A stretch of DNA of 41,266 bases from a virus. The DNA lies in the IMG/VR virus record IMGVR_UViG_3300042340_000168, positions 1 through 41,266 of that record, one strand, 5' to 3'. Positions within the stretch are counted from its first letter, which is position 1, and the number at the start of each line of letters is the position of its first letter. This document shows, piece by piece, positions 1 to 9,804 of the stretch. Position numbers and translations under genes: made by a program. The notes under the pieces were generated by a model. It did not search any database and had not been told where the DNA came from. It saw only the letters and a program-made list of their open reading frames with translations.

Positions 1-2833
1 CCGACTTCGTGCGGTAGGTCGTCACGTTAGGCTGCTCGTCGTCGGTATGCGCCCAATCCATCGGTACGTCGATGTCGAACTTCGTGCCAGCGACGACGGT
101 TCCGACTGTATAGTATCCTTCAGATACAGCAGACCAGAACGGAACGCGGATGCGCATAAAGCGCTCGTTGACCTCCGCGAAGGTTACGAAACCATAGGGT
201 GCATAGATGATGACGCTTGAGCCGACCGCGAATCCGTAGCTTACTGCATCTCCATTGATGGAGTCGAGTTGAAGGACATTGTTGGCGAGGTGCCGAGTAA
301 TCTTCGCCGATTTGGCAGCAAGTGCGACCTTCTCCACATAGCAACCGACAAGGTCACCACGCGACCAAGGGAATGTGCTGCCCGTCAGCGTGATGGTATC
401 GCGGTTTGCACTCGCGACAGTGAAGGTCTGCCCCCCAAAGAGCGTGCAGTCGATGATGACTGTCGATGTGGGCGAGGAGAACGACTCCGTGTCGTCGTAG
501 GATACATGCACGTAGCGGTTGTTTGTACCGAAAACGGCGATGGCATCGTGAACGAACGTATAGAAGTTGTCGGAGGTGGCGTCTGACGGTCCTGCACGAA
601 CAATCATTTCTTGGTTTACCAAGGGATCGCTGCCAGCCGTTTTCCACCCAATGCGAGGCGAGTCAACAAATACCGCTTCTTTCGGATAGGTGTATGAAAG
701 TTGGCCTGTCCAAACGTCGTCTAGGTATCCGCCAGCCCCGGCCCATCCTACATACAGGCCGCTTTCTACATGCTGTGGCTCTGCGGTGCAGAGCGCACCA
801 AAGAGCGAATCCTTGTCCCACGTCGTTCTAGCTTGATTCATGGTGTCGCCATCGACGGTGAATTGAACCTCGCGCCAGTAAGAAGTCGTAGTGGAGGAAT
901 TGATATGACCAAATTGCATGTAGCTTTGGGCGAACGGGTCTGCCTGTGATGCCAGTGTAAATGGACCGATATCATACCAAATGGCAAGCGAAGCCCTATA
1001 GACAGAAAGCCTTACTTGATTCGTCGTAATCGTAAGCCGGAACTCATGGAAGTCTGAGAGCAGTGACAGCGCAACGTTGCCAAGGGACGCGCCTGTGACC
1101 AGGTCAATGATGCTTGCGCCTGAGCCCATGCGGACTTCGACCATTCTTCGGTTCGTACCATCGCTTGCTACAACGCGGAATACGTTGCCTGTGCTTAAAG
1201 ATCCGAGCTTGCACACCCATCGCCAGCAACCGCCGATGGTGTACCAAGCGGTCGGACCAGTGACCGAGTCGATGCCGTAGCTGGTGTAGTAGGCGACTGT
1301 CGCTGCGGTCGTAATGGTTAGGAACTGTGAGGAGGCTACAGGCTGCGTTCCAGAATAGGTTTCGCCCCAAGTGCTATCGCCGCCTGCGTTAGGTCGTCCG
1401 TAGGACACGTTCCACTGCTTGTCCCACCCTGGCCCGCTTAGGCCATCCAGATTTTGCGATGGGCCGTACTTTCCAATGCTCCTGCGTGTCCACTGTCCAG
1501 CGTAGAAAACAATGTTTCCAACTTGCTCATTTCCCGTAACTTCTTGACGAAGCCCATGAGCAAAGTACAGATATTCGTCGGCCCATATGACTTTGGCTCT
1601 TGAGGGAGTCCACTCGGCGGCCTCATACCCGCCTACTGGGTATCCAAGCCATTTCCAAGCCGTACTCCCGCTACCCGTAATGTTCGTGATGTCGGAAAGC
1701 TCGCCCCTGCCCATTGTCCAGCCTTCTTTGTTATCAAGCAAAGACCAGTCGGACAGATAAACAAACATATCTACGTACTTATCGTTTGCTGCTAGGGCGA
1801 TGCTCATCACGTAGTAGTCAAACGTCTTGTAACTACCTTGGCTCGTCCAGATACTGTCTGCGGTTGCTGTGACGATTGCGAGTTGCCGTCTGCTTCCGTC
1901 TGTATTCAAAAAGCCATTTACGCCAACAAGCAAAAACCTGCCGGTGGACCCAAGACCGATAATATCGAAAGGGACCACGTCCGTCGCAGAAACGGTTGCT
2001 CGCAGGTAAGCATCTGGTGTCGATACGAGTTGCCATGTCGCTCCACGGTCAGCGCTTACAAAAGTCGTAGGTAGTGCGGTCTTGTACGGGTCGGAGCCAG
2101 AAAGCTGAGTTGGCGCAACAATTCGGACCCAATCCCCGCTGCTCGCTACACGGATTTGAGCGTTGTTCACATAGGCCAGCACGCCGCCGGGGCCAAGGGA
2201 CTGCGACTCAATGCGCTCGCACACCAGCGCAAAAGTCCCTGTAGGTTGGCTGGGGTCTGTCGCCCGATAGGCGTTCAGCGTCCCATTTGACATGCGAACG
2301 ATAAGCAGAATGCTTCCATCGCTTAGTTCACACGCGGCAAAGGCATGGTCGCCAGTATCAACGCCGGGAAATGAGAAGAAGCGTGAAGTCCACGCATCGT
2401 ATGCGTCATCCTCTAGCCCGCGTGAGTAAACGTAGCAGGTGTTGGTGGCGCGTTGCACGATGTAGTACAGCTTACGGTTGACCTTAGAGTAGACGGTCGC
2501 AAAGCTCTGATGGACTGCCGTAGAGCCTAGAGGGTCATGGTGGCCCCACCAGTGCCGCACATCGTCTTTTCCCCAATAGATATCTTCGTCGTCTTTCCAT
2601 ACGAACTCAGCGCTATTGACGCCGCCGGCTCGGACTAGGGTGTATTCATACTCCGCTTGAGCGTTATCCGACAAATCGTCGCCCGACTGAATCGGAATAA
2701 GCCGTCCAGGGGAATTTGTCGTAGTCATCCCCGGATTCGGTCCAGCCTGTGACGTTGCGCTAACGCAGAAGGGCGTAACGGGGTCGGGGATGATGAAGAA
2801 CCTTGCCGGTCTGTTGACGCATCCGCTCGACAT
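1..2833 (-). CDS. Large phage tail protein, possibly host-binding (3' end outside window)
   Basis: An uninterrupted reading frame of 944 codons starts with ATG at 2833 and runs off the left edge. It begins 7 bp after the tape-measure stop and has a GAGGT ribosome-binding site at good distance. Early residues are rich in Trp, Tyr and Asp, as in beta-structured extracellular proteins. Residues 260-267 read SADRGATW, which fits the Asp-box (BNR) motif of sialidase-like beta-propellers. The later part (roughly residues 450-650) has beta-rich, LamG/concanavalin-like character, but I cannot assign a family. In siphoviruses the gene just downstream of the tape measure usually encodes a distal tail or baseplate protein, and this position plus the Asp box suggests a tail-tip or glycan-binding adhesin. 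The molecular function is inferred, not shown. Confidence 0.75.
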   Translation of the reverse strand, partial: MSSGCVNRPARFFIIPDPVTPFCVSATSQAGPNPGMTTTNSPGRLIPIQSGDDLSDNAQAEYEYTLVRAGGVNSAEFVWKDDEDIYWGKDDVRHWWGHHDPLGSTAVHQSFATVYSKVNRKLYYIVQRATNTCYVYSRGLEDDAYDAWTSRFFSFPGVDTGDHAFAACELSDGSILLIVRMSNGTLNAYRATDPSQPTGTFALVCERIESQSLGPGGVLAYVNNAQIRVASSGDWVRIVAPTQLSGSDPYKTALPTTFVSADRGATWQLVSTPDAYLRATVSATDVVPFDIIGLGSTGRFLLVGVNGFLNTDGSRRQLAIVTATADSIWTSQGSYKTFDYYVMSIALAANDKYVDMFVYLSDWSLLDNKEGWTMGRGELSDITNITGSGSTAWKWLGYPVGGYEAAEWTPSRAKVIWADEYLYFAHGLRQEVTGNEQVGNIVFYAGQWTRRSIGKYGPSQNLDGLSGPGWDKQWNVSYGRPNAGGDSTWGETYSGTQPVASSQFLTITTAATVAYYTSYGIDSVTGPTAWYTIGGCWRWVCKLGSLSTGNVFRVVASDGTNRRMVEVRMGSGASIIDLVTGASLGNVALSLLSDFHEFRLTITTNQVRLSVYRASLAIWYDIGPFTLASQADPFAQSYMQFGHINSSTTTSYWREVQFTVDGDTMNQARTTWDKDSLFGALCTAEPQHVESGLYVGWAGAGGYLDDVWTGQLSYTYPKEAVFVDSPRIGWKTAGSDPLVNQEMIVRAGPSDATSDNFYTFVHDAIAVFGTNNRYVHVSYDDTESFSSPTSTVIIDCTLFGGQTFTVASANRDTITLTGSTFPWSRGDLVGCYVEKVALAAKSAKITRHLANNVLQLDSINGDAVSYGFAVGSSVIIYAPYGFVTFAEVNERFMRIRVPFWSAVSEGYYTVGTVVAGTKFDIDVPMDWAHTDDEQPNVTTYRTKS

Positions 2834-2840
2834 CGCTACC

Positions 2841-5800
2841 TCACACCGAGAACGGGTTGAACTGGCCCCGGAAGAAGCCTACCTGCACGCCAGCCGCCCG
2901 TCGAATCTTCTTGTTCATTCCGTTGGCACGACCCATAGATTGCGCGGTCAGTTGTACCGCCTCGAGCAGCCGTCCCTCAGCGATGACCGCGACCTCGACC
3001 TTGCTAGGCGCAGCCGCAGGACCGCCGCCGAAGTTCTGGGCATATCCCGCTGGGGCCGGTGCCGCTGTTTTGAAGCGTTGCATGTTGCGGTCGGCCGGGA
3101 TGACCGCTTCACCTTGATGCAAGGTAGCGCGCATCGTCGCGGGCACGTAGTCAATGCCCGAGTAGGCCGCGCGGTTAGACCTACGCTCCTCACGGCGAGC
3201 CTGACGCTCTTCGCGGCGCGCTTGACGCTCTTGAGGGTCGATACCGAAGAAGTTGGCAACAGCGTTGGCGATTCCTTCGCCAATCTGCCGCACAAATCGC
3301 GTAACGCCCGCCACAAAGTGATTTGCAAAGTTCACTGCGAGTTCAACAATCAACACAGGGACTTTAAAAAGTAACGCTTTTATTAGGTTAAACACTCCGA
3401 GAACGATGCTTTTGAGAATCTTAGGCATGTTGGAAAGCATGTTAAAGAAATTCTCAATAAATCCGGTGGATAGCGCAATAATAATCTCAGGAAGCCTGTC
3501 CAGCAGATCGACAAACAGCATGTCCACAATGGCTGTGGAGAGCTTCATTCCGATTTCGGGCAGGCGAGGAAGAATTTCTGTAGCCAGCGTTTCGACCAAG
3601 ACCATGACGATGTCGGGAATCTGATCAACAATGACCAATACAAGGTCCGTCAGCGAGGTCAGCAGAGCGCTAACGATGGGTCCGAGATTGTTGGAAAGCG
3701 CAGTCACGATGCTTGGGATCGCATCAGCAACGGCAAAGATGATATCCGGCAAGCGCTTGGCCAGGGTATTCAGAATCGGGCCAATCGCTTGTGCGAAGAT
3801 TTCCGCAATGCTCACTGCTCTGTCGGCAAGCTCGTTCACCTGCTGTCGCGCTAGGACTTTCGGGTCGTTGGCTACCATCGCCCTGCGACGAGCAGCCTCT
3901 GGGTCAAATCCGGCCTCAGCGGCTCGCCTAGCAGCCTCATCCGCAGCGCGCTCCTGCGCGTAGAAGATGTCGGTCACCATGTTTTGAATCATGCTGAGGA
4001 TGTTAAACGAGAAGCCAGAAATCGAGGTGACAATACCAAGAACGGTTTGGAACGCCTTTCCGATAAGAGCAACGCCAACACGAAGCTGCGCGATTGCCTT
4101 CTTAGCCCGTTCAATACCTCCAATGAACTTCTTGACGAAGGAATCGACCTTGCCGGCAGAGTCTACCGACACGGGAACTTCGGCTGGCGGAATCGGTTCC
4201 GGCAACGCCTCCGCAGCAGCTTTCTTTACTTCTGCTTCGTACCGCTCGCGAACAGCCTTGAGTGCTTCTCCGCGCTGCTCCTCTAGGCCCTTGAGAATAA
4301 TGGTTTGGCCTTCGTGGAGAGCGACCAGCGCATCAAATGCTTCATTGACGCCCTGCAACTCGGCTTCGTGCCGAGCAAGCCGAAGCTCCTCCTCGGTCTG
4401 CGTCTCTTCGGCCAACAGACGCTGCTTATCTTGGGCGAGCTTGCGCGCTTCCTGCATCGACCTAGTCGCATAGGTCGCTCGAAGCATCGCTTCCGACTCA
4501 AGCCTGCGCTGCTCCCAATCAATCGTTGAGTCGCCAAGCGCAGCCGCAGCAATCATCGCCGCATCGTAGATGGCGTTGTCCGACTCAATCCTCTGCTGAA
4601 GTCGCTCTGCCTCGATCTCGCCCTCGGTCATTGCCGCCTGACGGAAGGCAGTTGTGACCTCTTGATATCGGTTCGACGCATCGGAAAGAATCTGCTGGAA
4701 CTGGATCAGACTTTGATTAAGCAGGTCTTGCGATGCCTTTGCGTCCTTGGTGGCCGTTGCAAAGTTCCTAGTCGCGTCCGCAGTCCCGAGCGTGGACTTC
4801 CGCACCTCGTCTTCAGCCAGCACCGCTTCCGCGCGGAACGAAACAAGCGCAGTCTTTCGCTGCTCGTACTGCTTCGTCAGTCGAACCAGGAGCGCCTGCG
4901 CCTCCTCAAGCGACCGCACGTTCTCGCCCGTTCCCGCACTAATCGCTGCGCCAGCGGTTTCTTCGCTGACCTGACCGCGCAGATTGCTGTACTCTTCGAC
5001 CTTTGCCCGAAGCGCCTCGATGCGGTTCTTAAGCGCCTCGGCCTCGTTCCCTGCACGGCGGTAGGCTACGGTCAACTTCTCGAACGACGCCTCGTTCAGC
5101 GCCTGCTCGTACAAAGACGCAGCCGTTCGCAGTTCACCGTCAAGTTCGATGAGCTTGCCCTTCTGAAGCATGAGAAGCGCGCCGGCCGCGTCAAGCTCAA
5201 GGATAGTGTCAATCTCGCGACGACGCTGGGCATCAATCTCCTTACCCGAAGCAATCTCGCCAAGCGCACGCTCTTTCTGAAGCGCCAGTATACCGTTTAC
5301 GCGCGCTATCTCGGCGTCAGACTCGCCTTCAGCAATAAGCCGTTGCCGTTCCTGAGCGTCTGCAAGCCGACGAGTTGCCTCCTCGCTCTCTGCGGTCAAA
5401 GCGATGTAGCCAGTCAGCGCCACAGCCAGTGTCGCCAGCACGGCTACGGTCTTGACCCATCCACCAGCAAGCAACTCTGCGCTAATCTTGGCGGTGCTTG
5501 CTGCTGTCGAGAAGCCTTGCAGTGCCGTAATTGCACCCTGAATAGCAGTCACAAAGAGATAGACGCGATTTACCGCCCATACCGAAATCATCAGGTCGAG
5601 CAAGTTGTCGAACATCGGGAGCAGCGTGATAACCGCACCATTCAACTTTTCGATGACAGTGAAAACCTGCGCAATACCTTGAACAACCGTATAGAACGCT
5701 GGTCCGAGTTGAACTACTTGGCCTGCAAGCGACGAGAAGGTCTGAATCGCAGACACCGTAAACGCAGCAATCTCTGTCCGGTTGTTGCGAATAAAGTCGG

Positions 5801-7535
5801 TCAAACCTTCAAGCGCAGGACCAAATCCTCCGTTGATTATTGACGTAGCAATGCCGAACTGCTGTGCGACTTCGTTCGTAAGCAGAATCGCTTCTTCAAT
5901 CAAACCTAAAAGCTGTCGCGAATAGGTGTTGTAGATATCGTCAGCAAAATTTGAGATGACAGACGTAAGACGCAAAAACTGACGGAAAACTGTCTTACTC
6001 ACTTCTTCTGCTGTTGCGGCGGCCAAATTAGATCGCTGCGCCTCTGCGATACCCTTTAGAGCCTTGGTGTAGGACAGTCCCGCTCGCGTGCCCTCGTCAA
6101 ACGCCTTGTTGTTTCGCGCCAGTTGAACAATGTTAGCGCCAGCTTCATCACCAAAAATCTTCAAAGCATCGGAGACTTCAATATTGTTTTCTGCGACTAC
6201 CTTGAGAATGCCAGCAAACTTTTGCGTCTGCGGATTGATGTCTTCTTGCGTTAGCCCATACTTGTTTAGAGCCTTCTCAGCAGCACCTGTAGCGTTTGCT
6301 GCTTGGCTCATGGCTGACCTAAAAACAGTACCTGACTTAGAGCCCCTTAAGCCAAGGTCAGCAAGCTGGATGATAGCCGCAGAAGTCTCCTCAAGCGTAA
6401 ATCCAAAGCCAGCACCGACTGTGCCCGCGTATCGCATGGACACCGACAAGTCGTCCATGCCCAATTTGGACGCATTGAGCGCATAGGCGAAGGTGTTTGC
6501 GATTCGCTCCGAATCAGAAGCCTGTAGACCAAACTGCGTAATCGTGTTTGATACTACTTGAGTCGTCTGAGCTAAATCAGACCCTGACGCACTGGCTAGA
6601 GCAATCGCAGACTCCGTGGCCGCAATATTCTGTTCTGCCTCGAAGCCAGCCTGAGCGAAGTACAACATCGCATCAGCAGCCTTTTGTGCCGAAAACTCAG
6701 TTTCAGATCCAAATCGCTTTGCGGCAGAGGTCAATTCCTCTAAACCACCACCGCCAATGATGGCGACTTGGTTCAGCGTGTTCTCGAGGCGAGCGCCCAG
6801 GAACGTGATGGCACCGCCAACAGCTACAACAGACGCCGCAGTAGCCTTCATGGCGCTAATTACGGCACCTTCCGCGATGGCTGTCCTGCTGGTCAGGTCA
6901 TCAATGGCCTGCTGGTTTTTAATCCTAGCCGTTTGAGCGGCGCGCTCTGCCTCTCTGCTTGCACGAATAGCTGCGCGGGCCTCATTCTCCTTGCGCCGAG
7001 CATCCGCGCGCTCTGCGGCAATGGCGGCCCTTCGCTCTTCTGCGATGACTTTGCGCTTGTCAGACTCCAAAAGTTTGAACTGCGCGAGCTTCAGCGATGC
7101 GTTGAGCCGGTCTTCAGTAATCGCAAATGCTGTCAGTTTTCTCTGTTCTTGGAGAATCAGCGCATTTTTCTGAAGCTCAGCCGATACCTCAAGGCGCTTT
7201 GTCGCTTGATACTCTGAGAGCGCCTTCTTCACATTTGCGATTTTCTCAGAAGTCTCCTGCCTCGACAGGTCGATAGCCTTCGCAGAATTCTCCTTGGCGT
7301 TGTAGAGAGCAACCCTCTCTAAGCCCCTCGAGGAACGGATGTACTCGTTGGTGACATTGCTTAGATCGCCAACAGACTCCCTCGCAGAGTTAAAGACTCC
7401 CGATAGAGATGCTCCAGAAGCCTTCATCTTCTTGGAGAAATCATCCATTCGCTCTTGTGCAGCCTTCAGCGCGGCGTTGAACGGCGCATCGTTCAGCACC
7501 AAGTCGAAAATCAGTTCACCGAGGGTGTTCGCCAC
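2841..7535 (-). CDS. Tail tape measure protein
   Basis: This protein of about 1,564 aa sets tail length and sits inside the tail tube. The N-terminal 250 residues are charged, Ala-rich and coiled-coil-like. They are followed by a region typical of the TP901-1 type tape-measure family (for example AKRFGSETEFSAQKAADA). Hydrophobic stretches occur in the middle and in the C-terminal third, where LP-x-I-I type helices repeat. Near the end GIDYVPATMRATLHQGEAVI matches a common tape-measure C-terminal motif. I place the start at GTG 7535 because GGAGG lies five bases upstream of it; the in-frame GTG at 7550 has no such site. It follows the tail chaperone genes, the standard order. Confidence 0.95.
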   Translation of the reverse strand: MANTLGELIFDLVLNDAPFNAALKAAQERMDDFSKKMKASGASLSGVFNSARESVGDLSNVTNEYIRSSRGLERVALYNAKENSAKAIDLSRQETSEKIANVKKALSEYQATKRLEVSAELQKNALILQEQRKLTAFAITEDRLNASLKLAQFKLLESDKRKVIAEERRAAIAAERADARRKENEARAAIRASREAERAAQTARIKNQQAIDDLTSRTAIAEGAVISAMKATAASVVAVGGAITFLGARLENTLNQVAIIGGGGLEELTSAAKRFGSETEFSAQKAADAMLYFAQAGFEAEQNIAATESAIALASASGSDLAQTTQVVSNTITQFGLQASDSERIANTFAYALNASKLGMDDLSVSMRYAGTVGAGFGFTLEETSAAIIQLADLGLRGSKSGTVFRSAMSQAANATGAAEKALNKYGLTQEDINPQTQKFAGILKVVAENNIEVSDALKIFGDEAGANIVQLARNNKAFDEGTRAGLSYTKALKGIAEAQRSNLAAATAEEVSKTVFRQFLRLTSVISNFADDIYNTYSRQLLGLIEEAILLTNEVAQQFGIATSIINGGFGPALEGLTDFIRNNRTEIAAFTVSAIQTFSSLAGQVVQLGPAFYTVVQGIAQVFTVIEKLNGAVITLLPMFDNLLDLMISVWAVNRVYLFVTAIQGAITALQGFSTAASTAKISAELLAGGWVKTVAVLATLAVALTGYIALTAESEEATRRLADAQERQRLIAEGESDAEIARVNGILALQKERALGEIASGKEIDAQRRREIDTILELDAAGALLMLQKGKLIELDGELRTAASLYEQALNEASFEKLTVAYRRAGNEAEALKNRIEALRAKVEEYSNLRGQVSEETAGAAISAGTGENVRSLEEAQALLVRLTKQYEQRKTALVSFRAEAVLAEDEVRKSTLGTADATRNFATATKDAKASQDLLNQSLIQFQQILSDASNRYQEVTTAFRQAAMTEGEIEAERLQQRIESDNAIYDAAMIAAAALGDSTIDWEQRRLESEAMLRATYATRSMQEARKLAQDKQRLLAEETQTEEELRLARHEAELQGVNEAFDALVALHEGQTIILKGLEEQRGEALKAVRERYEAEVKKAAAEALPEPIPPAEVPVSVDSAGKVDSFVKKFIGGIERAKKAIAQLRVGVALIGKAFQTVLGIVTSISGFSFNILSMIQNMVTDIFYAQERAADEAARRAAEAGFDPEAARRRAMVANDPKVLARQQVNELADRAVSIAEIFAQAIGPILNTLAKRLPDIIFAVADAIPSIVTALSNNLGPIVSALLTSLTDLVLVIVDQIPDIVMVLVETLATEILPRLPEIGMKLSTAIVDMLFVDLLDRLPEIIIALSTGFIENFFNMLSNMPKILKSIVLGVFNLIKALLFKVPVLIVELAVNFANHFVAGVTRFVRQIGEGIANAVANFFGIDPQERQARREERQARREERRSNRAAYSGIDYVPATMRATLHQGEAVIPADRNMQRFKTAAPAPAGYAQNFGGGPAAAPSKVEVAVIAEGRLLEAVQLTAQSMGRANGMNKKIRRAAGVQVGFFRGQFNPFSV

Positions 7536-7566
7536 AGGAGCCTCCGTCACGCGCTAGTGTATCGCG

Positions 7567-8468
7567 TTATCCGCCGTTCTTGTTGCCTGTTGTCGCAACA
7601 CGAAGACCAGCGCGTGACAAGGCGTTCAGTAGTCCATTCTCTTTTGACTCGTCAGAAGATTTGTCACCCATCTGGAACACGCGGTGGTTTTTACCTGTGG
7701 AGGTCTTTCTAGCCTTCGGAGCCTTACCCCCGTCCACACTATGGCCCTTCCAGTCCGCGCCGCTTGTAGCACCCACTACGGGGCCGAGAATGGCATTCAG
7801 CATCCCCGCTCGACTGCGCAAGATACAGCGCGCCATCAGTCCGATTTGATGGAACGTGTAGCGGTCGAGCAGCGACTCCAGGTCATGCCCCGCAGACAGG
7901 AGCGTGCCCAGCGTTTCTTCGATGTCGTCTGCCGTTAGCGGCTTGGATTGCTCAGGCTGCTGACCGCTGTCACTCCCTTCCGAATCAGCCGAAGCAAAAA
8001 AGGGACGAGTCCCGCAACGACCTCCTCGACCGGGAACAGGTCAGCCACGGTCAGTTTATCGGCACCTGCTACACCGTTTTCTTTGGCGTCCGCGCGAGCC
8101 GTTTCCACAATCGCCGGATGCGCTTCTGCAAACGCGGTGCAGAGCATGTCCAGCACATCTTCGCGCATGGCGGCACGCACCAAGAAGCCAACGACACCGC
8201 CCACACCAGCGCCCGCACCTTGCGCGAGTTCCTGCATATCGGGGCTCGTCGCCAAGGCTGCGAGCTTCTCGAGTTCACGCATCGCGCGCATCTGATTGCG
8301 GGCAGCAACGGCGTTGCGAGCGCGGGTAACTCGACCGTATACGTTGGTTACTTCGATTTCCGCAGGAGGGTCAAGCGTTGCGAACAGGTCGCGGATAGCG
8401 TCTGCTGCGGCCTTCGCGCTTGCGGGTTCTACGGATTCTTGAGGTTGCGTGTTCTCTACGTCTGCCAT
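7567..8468 (-). CDS. Tail assembly chaperone, long form made by -1 frameshift (G-T type)
   Basis: Joining the shorter chaperone frame (8468 to about 7995) to the -1 frame (7995 to 7567) gives a protein of 300 aa. The -1 frame is open from the slippery site through to the stop at 7567. It adds 142 residues that begin ASADSEGSDSGQQ, include the helical stretch DDIEETLGTLLSAG, and have a basic, low-complexity C terminus. In many siphoviruses the G and GT proteins, translated from one start with a programmed frameshift, chaperone the tape measure during tail assembly. The position between tail tube and tape measure fits this. The last 89 codons also form an ATG-initiated frame (7836), but it has no ribosome-binding site and is better read as the T extension. 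Confidence 0.85.
7935..8468 (-). CDS. Tail assembly chaperone, short form (G type)
   Basis: This is the unshifted product, 177 aa, acidic and Ala-rich at the N terminus (MADVENTQPQE) with helical middle and C-terminal parts. The start is ATG 8468, preceded by GGAG at good spacing; an in-frame TTG at 8480 lies on that ribosome-binding site and is not a plausible start. The slippery site lies about 20 codons before the stop, so most ribosomes would finish here and a minority would make the longer form. The role is inferred from gene order and the frameshift arrangement, since chaperone sequences of this type diverge quickly. Confidence 0.85.
   Translation of the reverse strand: MADVENTQPQESVEPASAKAAADAIRDLFATLDPPAEIEVTNVYGRVTRARNAVAARNQMRAMRELEKLAALATSPDMQELAQGAGAGVGGVVGFLVRAAMREDVLDMLCTAFAEAHPAIVETARADAKENGVAGADKLTVADLFPVEEVVAGLVPFLLRLIRKGVTAVSSLSNPSR
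7995..8004 (-). promoter_or_regulatory. Programmed -1 ribosomal frameshift slippery site
   Basis: On the minus strand the sequence is CCCTTTTTTG. It contains two overlapping heptamers of the X-XXY-YYZ type in the correct phase: C-CCT-TTT (8004-7998) and T-TTT-TTG (8001-7995). Slipping one base back moves ribosomes from the 177-aa chaperone frame into the frame of the T extension, which is open to 7567. I did not identify a clear downstream pseudoknot. Confidence 0.85.
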
Positions 8469-8509
8469 GCGAGCCTCCAAGGCTTCTGTGCCCGCAGATA
8501 CTAGCGCAT

Positions 8510-8547
8510 AAACACGAATGCCGCCAAGGTTTGACCCCTGACGGCAT
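8510..8547 (-). terminator. Possible terminator after the tail tube gene
   Basis: ATGCCG and CGGCAT arms (8547-8518) enclose a second short AGG/CCT stem, followed by TCGTGTTT. The hairpin lies just downstream of the tail tube stop at 8571 and before the chaperone gene. The T-run is weak, so it may attenuate rather than stop transcription. Confidence 0.4.
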
Positions 8548-8570
8548 CAGTGCGCGCTCTAGCGAACAGA

Positions 8571-9125
8571 CTACGGAGCAAGCTCGCGGTGAATCTGAAG
8601 CAACTGCGCGTCGGCGGCCAGCGTGTTCCCGGCCCAGTCGTTCGTTGCGCGCATCGCCTTGAAGCTAAGCTCAAAGCTGTGCTCGTCCTGTCCGAATGGG
8701 ATGGTCAGACCGCCTTCACCCATCGCACGCCACACATAGACGTTGAGGGTGTCGCCGGTACGGCACATCTGGTGAACGATCTTAATCGCCACTTCCGAGG
8801 GGCACGGCTCGCCGCCAAACGAGAACCGCTCGCTGGTCGAAGACGTGCTGATGGACCCACCGAGAACGTACTGCATGTTCTGGTAGTTCCACTCGATGCT
8901 GGTCACGCGGATCATCACCGACTGCTGCTGATTGAACGACATCTCGATCAAGCGGGGGTTGCCCTGCATGATGTCGCGCTGTTCCGAGGTGATTTCGACG
9001 GTCACGCCGTCTTCCGAAATCGCGCCAACGTCCACGGTCGGGGTCGCGCCCGCCGCACCCAAGTACATTACCGCAGGACCGAAGCTGATATCATCGCGGT
9101 TTACGGTCGGAATATTAAGAGCCAC
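8571..9125 (-). CDS. Major tail tube protein
   Basis: A 184-aa protein with a GTG start (9125) and a strong GGAGG site five bases upstream. Its size, beta-rich sequence and position directly before the tail chaperones match siphovirus major tail proteins, which stack as rings to form the tube. It contains segments such as ISFGPAVMYLGAAG and VEITSEQRDIMQG, common in tail-tube-like proteins where the N-terminal arm meets the beta-sandwich. A hairpin follows the gene, consistent with separate control of a highly expressed structural protein. Confidence 0.88.
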   Translation of the reverse strand: MALNIPTVNRDDISFGPAVMYLGAAGATPTVDVGAISEDGVTVEITSEQRDIMQGNPRLIEMSFNQQQSVMIRVTSIEWNYQNMQYVLGGSISTSSTSERFSFGGEPCPSEVAIKIVHQMCRTGDTLNVYVWRAMGEGGLTIPFGQDEHSFELSFKAMRATNDWAGNTLAADAQLLQIHRELAP

Positions 9126-9214
9126 AGCTACCTCCGCTGCACAAGAAAATTGGAGTTAACTGCGCCTCACGGGCGTCTTGGTAGAACAACGCTACCACGG
9201 TTGGTTAAACCACG

Positions 9215-9625
9215 CTACTTCGGCACACGCCTTGGTGACGGCCGGCTACGCTGAGACTGCTCGACCTCGTCCTGTGTCGCGTACTCTTGCGTGTTGATGT
9301 CGCCGCATCCACGGCAAATCACTTGAACGAATCCACCCGCACCCACACGGATATACGCAGAGTGCTCCTTGTGCCGAATGCGAAGAACATCGGTCTGCAC
9401 ATCATAGAACCCAAGCAGCGACGAACACTTCTTGCACTTCCAAGCAGCGTCCGAGATCGCACGACCCTTGCGCTCGTCGTCAGGGTCTTCCGTCTGCATC
9501 GAGGCCAGCAACTCGGACATCCGCTGAATCTCGCTCTCAAGCGACTTGACCCGTGCCGTGATGCTGGCTTGAACGTCGCGGGCGTCTACGGTCGCGTCAC
9601 CGGGAATTCGTATTTGTGTCCGCAT
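9215..9625 (-). CDS. Zinc-ribbon-like protein of unknown function
   Basis: A 136-aa protein with a coiled-coil-like N-terminal half (residues about 20-45) and two CxxC knuckles in the C-terminal half (CKKC and CRGC), spaced like a zinc ribbon. Start is ATG 9625 with AGGAGT upstream. It overlaps the end of the upstream gene by 40 bp in another frame. It lies between tail completion and tail tube genes, so a structural or assembly role is possible, but no family is recognised. Confidence 0.75.
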   Translation of the reverse strand: MRTQIRIPGDATVDARDVQASITARVKSLESEIQRMSELLASMQTEDPDDERKGRAISDAAWKCKKCSSLLGFYDVQTDVLRIRHKEHSAYIRVGAGGFVQVICRGCGDINTQEYATQDEVEQSQRSRPSPRRVPK

Positions 9626-9795
9626 CTACATACTCCTTTTACGCGACTCGTATTCCCCATCGCCCGCATCGCGGACCGTAGGGGATACACGCCTTCATAC
9701 GGCTTGAGTTCATACACTACGGCTGAGCAAGATGCACACATTACGCTCGTCTGACGCGGCGAGCCGAACATCGCTATCCCCGGATTGGTCTGCAT
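9586..9795 (-). CDS. Small zinc-ribbon-like protein
   Basis: A 69-aa protein with CASC near residue 20 and CRCG near residue 57, a four-cysteine pattern typical of a small zinc ribbon. The start at ATG 9795 has a run of six G just upstream as ribosome-binding site and follows the previous stop by about 10 bp. It overlaps the next gene, which also encodes a CxxC pair, so the two may be related or act together. Function unknown. Confidence 0.7.
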   Translation of the reverse strand: MQTNPGIAMFGSPRQTSVMCASCSAVVYELKPYEGVYPLRSAMRAMGNTSRVKGVCRCGHKYEFPVTRP

Positions 9796-9804
9796 ACTGC
9801 CCCC

